Of a stretch of 11,075 nt of DNA, positions 6,325-11,075 are shown piece by piece (position 1 is the first letter of the stretch; every line of letters begins with the position of its first letter). The position numbers and the translations under genes are program-made. Source of the stretch: Haloquadratum sp. J07HQX50 (GTDB taxonomy: Archaea; Halobacteriota; Halobacteria; Halobacteriales; Haloferacaceae); assembly GCA_000416005.1 (NCBI GenBank), contig KE356562.1:1301444-1312518 (forward strand). The letters run 5' to 3'. The notes under the pieces were generated by a model. The model worked only from the letters and a program-made list of their open reading frames with translations, was not told the origin of the DNA and searched no databases.

Positions 6325-6714
6325 TCATTGTCGGGAAATAAGTGCGCTGATAAGATTTTCATCCTTATGTAACGTTTCGATCTGGTTTGCTGGTCCAATG
6401 ACAGTGAGTTTCTTGTCGGATTGTTTGCCGATCAGTCTTCCGAATAGACCCGGATCGTTACGTTTTGTATGTGGGTAGGTTTCAATCTCAATTCCATTGA
6501 ATTCGTCCGGACTAATCTCGGTCATCGTCACTTCGATCAATTTTGATTCCTCGCTTGGAGATAGGCCCTCTTCAAGAATGACAATATTCCCGTCACGGAC
6601 TCCATCTAAAATGAGCCGAACTTTTTCCATGCTGGCTAGATCATCCATTCGTGCACTGCTGATCATATCGATCTGAACTCCACCTGCAAACTCTTCAGAT
6701 GTCATTTCCGGCAT
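6325..6714 (-). CDS. oapB: DUF2073 protein OapB
   Basis: The 129-residue protein starts MPEMTSEEFAGGVQIDMISS and contains SMEKVRLILDGVRDGNIVILEEGLSPSEESKLIEVTM, then IEIETYPHTK, GLFGRLIGKQSDKKLTVIGPANQIETL. This is the pattern of the archaeal DUF2073 family, which accompanies the Era-like GTPase in euryarchaea. The upstream open frame reaches 6843, but it would overlap oapA by more than 120 bases. ATG 6714 is 4 bases past the oapA stop and gives the usual length, so I take it; ATG 6705 is a lesser alternative. The tight spacing implies translation together with the GTPase. The family is associated with the origin in haloarchaea; a molecular role is not established to my knowledge. Confidence 0.85.
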   Translation of the reverse strand: MPEMTSEEFAGGVQIDMISSARMDDLASMEKVRLILDGVRDGNIVILEEGLSPSEESKLIEVTMTEISPDEFNGIEIETYPHTKRNDPGLFGRLIGKQSDKKLTVIGPANQIETLHKDENLISALISRQ

Positions 6715-6718
6715 GGTA

Positions 6719-7360
6719 TTAGCCAAAGTACTCCGCAATTCTGTCGTATACCTCGTCCATGTTTGTCCCTTCCAGTGCAGACAGCGGAACTGTCTCGTGT
6801 TGTGGGAATGCATTACCAATTCGCTGGACGTTCGCCTGTTCAAGATCAGTCTTATTCGCGAATATGAGAACCGGGAGATCTTGACTTTCTATAATCCCAA
6901 TGAGCATGGTGTTTACTTGGGTAAAAGGATCCCTTGAGGAATCCAGAACATAGATTACGCCGTCGACATCCTCGCGAAGCCAATGCATAGCTTCTGCAAC
7001 ACCCTCAGTCGCTTCGCGAGATCGACGTACTGCATCATCTTTCTCAAGATCGTGGTCAAGAAAATCCTTGTAGTCAACCTTCGTTGTTACTCCGGGCGTA
7101 TCCACAATATCAATGTTAACGACTTTCTCATTTCGTTCAATTTCAATATTCTCTTTACGATGAGCTCTGCGCGTCTCGTGAGGAATATGGCTTTCAGGGC
7201 CGACTGCATCGCCAGTCCAATCACGTGCAATTCGATTTGCAAGAGTCGTCTTTCCAGCGTTTGGAGGGCCATATATTCCTATCCGCTTGGGTTCTGAATC
7301 CGAGAAGACTCGGTCTATCACCCGCGAGACGCTGGTGCGTAAATCAGTAAGCAATCCCAT
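6719..7360 (-). CDS. oapA: Era-like GTP-binding protein OapA
   Basis: This 213-residue small GTPase has all the G motifs: G1 GPPNAGKT (31-38), G3 DTPG (87-90), G4 NKTD (169-172) and a G5-like SAL (194-196). The switch region before G3 carries HIPHETRRAHRKENIEI. A helical insertion (DFLDHDLEKDDAVRRSREATEGVAEAMHWLRED, about 99-131) separates G3 and G4. It is the first gene of the origin-associated cluster, transcribed away from the origin. I choose ATG 7360 (MGLLTDLRTSV) over GTG 7372, because a GAGGTG ribosome-binding site lies 11 bases upstream of that ATG and would overlap the GTG start. The partner of the GTPase is unknown; nucleotide-driven control of origin or ribosome functions is plausible. 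Confidence 0.9.
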   Translation of the reverse strand: MGLLTDLRTSVSRVIDRVFSDSEPKRIGIYGPPNAGKTTLANRIARDWTGDAVGPESHIPHETRRAHRKENIEIERNEKVVNIDIVDTPGVTTKVDYKDFLDHDLEKDDAVRRSREATEGVAEAMHWLREDVDGVIYVLDSSRDPFTQVNTMLIGIIESQDLPVLIFANKTDLEQANVQRIGNAFPQHETVPLSALEGTNMDEVYDRIAEYFG

Positions 7361-7371
7361 CTTATATAACA

Positions 7372-7377
7372 CACCTC
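7372..7377 (-). promoter_or_regulatory. Ribosome binding site of oapA
   Basis: The minus strand reads GAGGTG, matching the anti-Shine-Dalgarno end of archaeal 16S rRNA, with 11 bases to ATG 7360. It decides the start codon and shows that this mRNA has a leader, unlike most genes here. Confidence 0.55.
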
Positions 7378-7423
7378 TCCTGGTTGTTCACAAGGAGTGT
7401 ATGCCACAGAAGGTTTGCGTGCT

Positions 7424-7434
7424 TACTTAAATAC
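7424..7434 (-). promoter_or_regulatory. TATA box of the oapABC cluster
   Basis: On the minus strand the sequence reads AGTATTTAAGT, a good haloarchaeal TATA box. Transcription would begin around 7400, leaving a leader of about 40 bases before ATG 7360. The box lies about 40 bases from the first ORB, so initiator binding could influence it. Confidence 0.5.
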
Positions 7435-7472
7435 TGCGTCAGACATATATATGTTATCTAATGTATTGAACA

Positions 7473-7502
7473 CCCTCCCACCCCCCCGTTTCAGGTGGAA
7501 CC
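7473..7502 (-). promoter_or_regulatory. ORB 1, Orc1/Cdc6 binding site
   Basis: Read on the minus strand, GGTTCCACCTGAAAC is followed by seven Gs and GTGGGAGGG-like bases. This matches the ORB pattern of a short dyad (TTCCA..TGAAAC) followed by a G-string. It faces away from the AT-rich tract, opposite in orientation to the other two. Confidence 0.85.
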
Positions 7503-7539
7503 GAACATATTTGTCCACGCTGATCTGCGAATAATTGGA

Positions 7540-7555
7540 ATATATTATAATATAT
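7540..7555. repeat. Perfect 16-base AT palindrome
   Basis: ATATATTATAATATAT is its own reverse complement and contains only A and T. It lies inside the unwinding element and would be its least stable point, or could extrude a cruciform under negative supercoiling. Confidence 0.85.
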
Positions 7556-7560
7556 CTAAC

Positions 7561-7618
7561 AATAATAAGGAAGTGAGTATTATCGAGGGTACTTTACACA
7601 AGTATACTACTTATTATT
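7561..7618. repeat. Inverted repeat AATAATAAG / CTTATTATT
   Basis: AATAATAAG (7561-7569) and CTTATTATT (7610-7618) are exact inverse copies 40 bases apart on the right half of the unwinding element. They may mark protein contacts or be a by-product of composition. Confidence 0.6.
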
Positions 7619-7663
7619 TTCTACGTGTAGGCGGTCATCTATAAGGGGGGAGAGGTTTGTGAA

Positions 7664-7692
7664 TCTCCAGTTGAAACAAAGGGGTTGGGGGG
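7664..7692 (+). promoter_or_regulatory. ORB 2, Orc1/Cdc6 binding site
   Basis: TCTCCAGTTGAAACAAA followed by GGGGTTGGGGGG is the best ORB copy on the plus strand. The CCAGTTGAAA core is shared exactly with ORB 3. It lies about 35 bases right of the AT-rich tract. Confidence 0.85.
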
Positions 7693-7734
7693 ATAGCATC
7701 CTGTCTGAAAAATTCAAAGTATAAGCTGTATTCA

Positions 7735-7764
7735 CCGCTTAGATTAAGACGTGTATGTAAGCGG
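7735..7764. repeat. Hairpin CCGCTTA / TAAGCGG in the origin
   Basis: CCGCTTA (7735-7741) and TAAGCGG (7758-7764) form a 7-base stem with a 16-base loop. A further exact 9-base inverted pair, CTGTATTCA (7726-7734) and TGAATACAG (7854-7862), surrounds it. Both lie between ORB 2 and ORB 3 and are not ORB sequence. Confidence 0.6.
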
Positions 7765-7937
7765 AGATGCACTGCGAAGTCGATATGAGTACTTCTCATG
7801 GAACGAAGATACGTGCGAGAAGAGCACCCACCTTCTGAGTCATCACAACTCCTTGAATACAGTTCTTTCACGTCTTCACCCTCGCTCTTCGTTTGGAAGC
7901 TCTGACCATGAGACACAAGAAAGAGACACCTTTTTTA

Positions 7938-7966
7938 CCCCTCTTCTCCTCTGTCTCAGGTGCACA
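7938..7966 (-). promoter_or_regulatory. Weak ORB-like site
   Basis: On the minus strand GTGCACCTGAGAC precedes an AG-rich run ending in GGGG. CACCTGAGAC matches the ORB 1 core CACCTGAAAC at 9 of 10 bases, but the left half and the G-string are degraded. It may be a low-affinity site facing ORB 3. Confidence 0.35.
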
Positions 7967-8046
7967 AATTGGAAGTAACTCAATAGATACCTCAGCTAGC
8001 CGATTTTAAACTGTTGTTTAACGGATGCTAAATCGTGGTATGGCAA

Positions 8047-8070
8047 CTTCCAGTTGAAATAGGGGGGGTT
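8047..8070 (+). promoter_or_regulatory. ORB 3, beside the small ORF ahead of orc1
   Basis: CTTCCAGTTGAAATA followed by seven Gs repeats the ORB core and G-string. It ends only three bases before ATG 8074, so initiator bound here would cover the likely start region of the orc1 transcript, a natural route to autoregulation. Confidence 0.82.
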
Positions 8071-8073
8071 ATA

Positions 8074-8274
8074 ATGGGAAACAAAAGAAAGTATACCAAT
8101 CGATCAAATAATGATACTCTCGGAATGCAGGAACCACTTGTATCAGGAAATGATGGTACAGTACACGATCAAAATAATGTTGATACACTAAATCTGACTG
8201 ACTTGGCGCCAGAAGTGAACAAAGATGGAGTATTAACAATAGACGGCGTAGAGACACAAACACATATGTGGTGA
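8074..8274 (+). CDS. Small acidic ORF in frame ahead of orc1
   Basis: ATG 8074 opens 66 codons ending in TGA at 8272-8274, three bases before the orc1 ATG and in the same reading frame. The product is hydrophilic and rich in Asn, Asp and Thr: a basic start (MGNKRKYTNRSNND), then DTLNLTDLAPEV and DGVLTIDGVETQTHMW at the end. There is no known domain, membrane segment or signal peptide. It could be a small protein translated with orc1, a leader peptide that couples translation, or the former N-terminus of a longer Orc1 cut off by a stop codon. A longer version from 8035 would run through ORB 3 and is unlikely. Orc1 normally begins close to the start of the next gene, so I favour a separate small ORF. 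Confidence 0.5.
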   Translation: MGNKRKYTNRSNNDTLGMQEPLVSGNDGTVHDQNNVDTLNLTDLAPEVNKDGVLTIDGVETQTHMW

Positions 8275-8277
8275 AGC

Positions 8278-9735
8278 ATGGATGCAGATGATACTAATAA
8301 CTCGATAATCTCTACATCCGGTATTGACGACCCAGCATCTGCTGATGAGGAAAGTCAGGGACTGTTTGATGATCTTCTTTCAGGCAAACCCATATTTGAG
8401 AATAAAGAGGTCTTACGGCCATCTTACACGCCACGTAAACTCCCTCATAGATCGGACCAAATCAATCAGATGGCGACGATCTTAGTTTCTGGATTACGAG
8501 GAGACACCCCGTCAAATATACTTATTTATGGAAAGACAGGAACAGGTAAAACAGCAAGTGCGAAGTTTGTGAGTCAAGAACTTGAGTCAACTTCGCAAAA
8601 ATATGACGTTCCATGTCAAGTCGAATATATCAACTGTGAAGTGACTGATACGCAATACCGGGTACTTGCTCAACTCGCCAACAAATTCATCGAAAAGAAT
8701 CAGTCCGCAATCAGCTCCGAAGTTGAACAGCTGAATCAGTCACTGACAGCGTATGAAGAGACTGGTCAGCTTCTGTCTGATTCACAGTATCAGTCAATCG
8801 ACCAACTCCACGAACGAATCGACCAGCTTGAGACTGACAGAGATAGCATGGAGTCAGTGCCGATGACCGGCTGGCCAACTGATAGAGTATATTCCACATT
8901 TTTCGAAGCTGTCGATTACCGCGAGCGCGTTGTCGTTATTATGCTTGATGAAATTGACAAACTTGTCGAGAAATCAGGAGATGATACATTGTATAACCTC
9001 TCACGGATGAACTCTGAGCTACAGAACTCACGTATCTCTCTGATTGGTATCTCAAACGATCTCAAATTCACCGATTTCCTTGACCCCCGTGTCAAATCAA
9101 GCCTCGGTGAGGAAGAGATCGTCTTTCCACCATATGATGCAAATCAACTCCGTGATATTCTCCAGCACCGTGCGGATGTTGCGTTCAAACAGAGTGTGCT
9201 CAATGACGAAGTCATCCCGCTGTGTGCTGCATTTGCGGCTCAAGAGCACGGTGATGCCCGCCGGGCACTTGATCTACTCCGAACAGCCGGCGAGTTAGCC
9301 GAGCGTGGACAGGCAGATACTGTTGGAGAATCACATGTCCGTCAGGCACAAGATAAGATTGAGCTGGATCGGGTTATTGAGGTTGTACGTACACTCCCAA
9401 CTCAATCGAAAGTTGTCCTATATGCGACAATTTTGTTAGAAAAAAACGGTGTCCACAACGTCAACACGGGTGAAGTGTTCAACGTATACAAACAACTATG
9501 CAATGAACTTGACGCTGATGTGCTTACACAGCGTCGAGTGACAGACCTCATATCAGAGCTTGACATGTTAGGAATCGTCAATGCAGTTGTTGTCTCAAAG
9601 GGCAGATACGGTCGAACGAAAGAGATCTCACTATCAGTTCCGATGGAAGAGACAGAGACAGTTCTGATGACCGACTCACGACTCGGCGATGTTGAAGATG
9701 CTGAACCATTTGTGCAATCTCGATTCGATAGTTAA
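8278..9735 (+). CDS. orc1: Orc1/Cdc6 replication initiator
   Basis: The 485-residue AAA+ initiator binds the ORB sites next door and loads the MCM helicase. After an acidic, disordered start (1-28) comes GLFDDLLSGKPIFENKEVLRPSYTP, typical of haloarchaeal origin-1 initiators. Walker A is GKTGTGKT (85-92), Walker B LDEID (223-227), sensor 1 GISND with Asn260, and sensor 2 GDARRA (325-330). A coiled-coil insertion (about 143-190) before VPMTGWPTDRVY is usual in this subfamily. The C-terminal winged helix (about 385-480) includes LTQRRVTDLISELDMLGIV and SKGRYGRTKEISL and binds the ORB dyad. All key residues are present and the length is normal. Its position beside ORBs and opposite oapABC marks it as the main chromosomal initiator. 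Expression is probably controlled by ORB 3. Confidence 0.96.
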   Translation: MDADDTNNSIISTSGIDDPASADEESQGLFDDLLSGKPIFENKEVLRPSYTPRKLPHRSDQINQMATILVSGLRGDTPSNILIYGKTGTGKTASAKFVSQELESTSQKYDVPCQVEYINCEVTDTQYRVLAQLANKFIEKNQSAISSEVEQLNQSLTAYEETGQLLSDSQYQSIDQLHERIDQLETDRDSMESVPMTGWPTDRVYSTFFEAVDYRERVVVIMLDEIDKLVEKSGDDTLYNLSRMNSELQNSRISLIGISNDLKFTDFLDPRVKSSLGEEEIVFPPYDANQLRDILQHRADVAFKQSVLNDEVIPLCAAFAAQEHGDARRALDLLRTAGELAERGQADTVGESHVRQAQDKIELDRVIEVVRTLPTQSKVVLYATILLEKNGVHNVNTGEVFNVYKQLCNELDADVLTQRRVTDLISELDMLGIVNAVVVSKGRYGRTKEISLSVPMEETETVLMTDSRLGDVEDAEPFVQSRFDS

Positions 9736-9781
9736 TATCCTCTCCAGATTGAAAACGGGCGCCTCGCGTGAAGCTGGTTAA

Positions 9782-9943
9782 TATCTACTTCGAACTGTGC
9801 CATCCAGTACTGCTATTTCGGTCCAGCTTGGTCGGAGACTCAAACTCACCCTCACCATTGTTGATGCCTCCGCCACACTCACCTCCGCGCTGAAGGCCGC
9901 GTCATACGCCCTAGATACGTACAGATCTCGTCCGATACGCTAA
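9782..9943 (+). other. 53-codon open stretch without a start, possible remnant
   Basis: The 220-base gap between orc1 and the signal peptidase gene is more G+C-rich than the origin. One plus-strand frame is open from after TAA 9779-9781 to TAA 9941-9943. It reads LLRTVPSSTAISVQLGRRL, then a regular Thr/Ala/Leu-rich stretch ending in ALDTYRSRPIR. It looks more protein-like than chance frames, but has no ATG and no family I recognise. It may be a fragment of an old insertion. Nothing else is visible in this gap. Confidence 0.2.
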
Positions 9944-9955
9944 CGGATCCTGTCG

Positions 9956-10693
9956 TCAAGATCCGACAGATACTGCCTGGGCCAGCTCCAATCGTATATA
10001 TCCAAGATATGGAATTCGAAACCGAGCGCTCCCCCTGATCCATTCGATTCGAACTGGACCGGCAATAGCTAGCGCCTGATCATATCGGGTATTCGCATCA
10101 CCTTTCGTAATGAATCCTGCATGCGGAGCTGGACAGTTACTCAACTCCGCACAACTATCAGCAGTAATGTATGATTGATTGGCTTTATTATACCAATCCT
10201 CGCCATTCTCAACATAAAAGTGTGCCCGATGGATAATTGGTGATCCCGCTCGGTTTGGCGACTCATAAATAATCACCGACCCCTTACCGCCGAAGCTGCG
10301 ATATTGTTGAGCGTCTCCAATCGTAACGGGTATGATGCCCGTGTCGTCATATCCGTACTCAGGCGTAAATCGATCTGTTTCTGTAACAAAAATGAGATCA
10401 CCGCGATACATCTCAGGCTCCATACTTCCGCTCTCCACTGCAACCATTGGCGGCCACACGCCACTCACTGCAAACAAGAGTAATCCGATTGCGACAACAG
10501 TAACTACACTATAAAGCGTCTCGCGAAGGAGAGCGAGAAATCCACTCTCCGCAGTCCGAAATTTAGTGAGTAGCGAGGCGGGAGCAGAGGAGTTTATATC
10601 GACCGTGGTTTCTCCACCATCCACATCAGAATCGGCCCGTTTGGCCGGTTCGTCATCCGCCGGCGGGCGGTCATCCTCTGAATTTTCCGCCAT
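9956..10693 (-). CDS. sec11b: Signal peptidase I, archaeal Sec11 type
   Basis: The 245-residue membrane protease removes signal peptides of Sec-exported proteins on the outer face of the membrane. The first 45 residues are acidic and cytoplasmic, and a single membrane helix follows (about 58-78, TLYSVVTVVAIGLLLFAVSG). Box B is VESGSMEPEM with nucleophile Ser90. The ER-type catalytic His is in IIHRAHFY (His155), and the acidic box is ITKGDANTRYDQ (Asp199, Asp205). His in place of the bacterial Lys is normal in archaea. I use ATG 10693; GTG 10714 adds seven residues, and a TATA-like AT run at 10738-10747 is spaced for a leaderless GTG start, so the start is open. In other haloarchaea a sec11 gene also flanks orc1, which supports the symbol. 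Confidence 0.87.
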   Translation of the reverse strand: MAENSEDDRPPADDEPAKRADSDVDGGETTVDINSSAPASLLTKFRTAESGFLALLRETLYSVVTVVAIGLLLFAVSGVWPPMVAVESGSMEPEMYRGDLIFVTETDRFTPEYGYDDTGIIPVTIGDAQQYRSFGGKGSVIIYESPNRAGSPIIHRAHFYVENGEDWYNKANQSYITADSCAELSNCPAPHAGFITKGDANTRYDQALAIAGPVRIEWIRGSARFRIPYLGYIRLELAQAVSVGS

Positions 10694-10752
10694 ATGGTAT
10701 GGATTTGCTGTCACCGCGTTTCAACCTTCTGGACTTACTAATTTATCCAACG

Positions 10753-11075
10753 TCAGGAAGTGTATGCACGACCTGAGTACCAAAGAGTTTCGCGCATGTC
10801 CCCGAAGAATATTGATCTCAAAGCCGGAACGGGGACGTTGAGAGCCAATCTATGTATCGCACACTGCAGATAGCTCGTAACAGAATCTCGGTTTAGCTTA
10901 AAAAATGAAGACTGTGCTATGGAGTCCGCCGTGCTATCGTCGGTGGATTGTGACGCGGAGCGAACGCGCTTTTTCGCACCTATAGACAGGGTTGGTTTCC
11001 GCGCTGCATCCATGTGAGACATATCAGTCGCTTCAATACGTTTTAGTCGTACTGTACGTTTCACTAACTGTGCCA
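10753..11075 (-). CDS. Uncertain partial ORF running off the window edge
   Basis: The minus-strand frame is open from the window edge to a stop at 10753. It begins AQLVKRTVRLKRIEATDMSH and continues with a Ser/Asp-rich part (RSASQSTDDSTADSIAQSS), then SFFKLNRDSVTSYLQ. The first 50 codons look plausible for a haloarchaeal protein, while the end (FFGDMRETLWYSGRAYTS) looks like read-through of non-coding DNA. No motif is recognisable. It may be the frayed end of a gene beginning outside the window, or only intergenic DNA. I see nothing else in the 360 bases upstream of the signal peptidase. Confidence 0.2.
   Translation of the reverse strand, partial: AQLVKRTVRLKRIEATDMSHMDAARKPTLSIGAKKRVRSASQSTDDSTADSIAQSSFFKLNRDSVTSYLQCAIHRLALNVPVPALRSIFFGDMRETLWYSGRAYTS

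Larger units (their letters stand above)
7504..7630. other. AT-rich duplex unwinding element
   Basis: The tract is the most AT-rich in the window, with runs such as GGAATATATTATAATATATC and repeated TTATTATT-type stretches. It is bracketed by oppositely oriented ORBs. Such a tract is where archaeal initiators are expected to melt the duplex. Confidence 0.75.
7473..8073. other. oriC: Replication origin, oriC1 type
   Basis: Between oapA and orc1 lies a long intergenic stretch with initiator-binding (ORB) repeats, an AT-rich unwinding element and several inverted repeats. The layout is a minus-strand ORB, the AT-rich tract, then two plus-strand ORBs, so the sites face opposite ways across the tract with their G-strings pointing outward. 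The same arrangement of inverted ORBs next to orc1 and opposite the oap genes defines the main chromosomal origin in haloarchaea. Between 7700 and 8040 I see no gene; it holds hairpins and one weak ORB. Activity is inferred from this architecture. Confidence 0.88.

Noticed and set aside
6715..6843. Extended N-terminus for the DUF2073 protein.
   Set aside because: It overlaps the end of the GTPase gene in another frame and is unlike the family start; ATG 6714 is correctly placed after the GTPase stop.
7481..7700. Repeated G/C runs and short repeats as a CRISPR-like array.
   Set aside because: The repeats are in opposite orientations, unevenly spaced and share an ORB core with G-strings; this is origin architecture.
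7635..7978. Overlapping ORFs of 93 codons (minus) and 75 codons (plus) within the origin.
   Set aside because: They run through ORB 2 and hairpin sequence, have no recognisable composition or start signals, and are best explained as chance.
10834..10849. GGACGTTGAGAGCC, identical to 14 bases within the TnpB remnant (near 5015-5028).
   Set aside because: Flanking bases do not match, and one such 14-base match is within chance expectation for a window this size, so I do not claim a second element.
1..11075. tRNA, rRNA or riboswitch genes.
   Set aside because: I found no cloverleaf with a TTCNANNC loop, no rRNA signature and no known aptamer pattern on either strand by eye.

Overview
This window most likely comes from an AT-rich haloarchaeon, probably Haloquadratum or a close relative. 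The encoded proteins are acidic, promoters sit about 25-30 bases ahead of starts on largely leaderless genes, and the replication-origin gene set is haloarchaeal, while base composition is well below that of typical high-GC haloarchaea. The genus is an inference from composition and protein style, not from a search.

The centre is a chromosomal replication origin of the haloarchaeal oriC1 type. It lies between the rightward initiator gene orc1/cdc6 (8278-9735) and the leftward cluster oapA-oapB-oapC (7360 down to 5649), which encodes a GTPase, a DUF2073 protein and a zinc-ribbon protein. The roughly 700-base intergenic region holds three clear ORB-type initiator sites with G-strings: one on the minus strand at 7473-7502, and two on the plus strand at 7664-7692 and 8047-8070. 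A fourth, weaker copy lies near 7938-7966. A very AT-rich tract with a perfect 16-base palindrome (7540-7555) between the first two sites is the probable unwinding element. A 66-codon ORF (8074-8274) begins just after the last ORB and ends 3 bases before orc1, in the same frame. To the right, sec11-type signal peptidase (9956-10693, minus) faces orc1, a neighbour I recall from other haloarchaeal origins.

Left of the oap cluster (4822-5533) is a decayed IS200/IS605 (IS1341-type) element. It contains a frameshifted TnpB C-terminus, a blurred TnpB middle and a short frameshifted ORF at its upstream edge. A 29-residue membrane microprotein gene (4592-4681, minus) lies just outside it.

The left third carries ordinary accessory genes: the C-terminal end of a SpoIIM-family membrane protein (2-175), a divergent pair of two-domain rhodanese sulfurtransferases (295-1161 minus, 1400-2182 plus), a class I SAM methyltransferase (2211-2891 minus), a RecA/KaiC-like protein lacking a P-loop (3095-3682 plus) and a haloarchaeal conserved hypothetical protein (3695-4492 minus). 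Several promoters carry short inverted repeats centred on the TATA box. The last 360 bases hold no gene I can identify, only a weak open frame running off the window edge.
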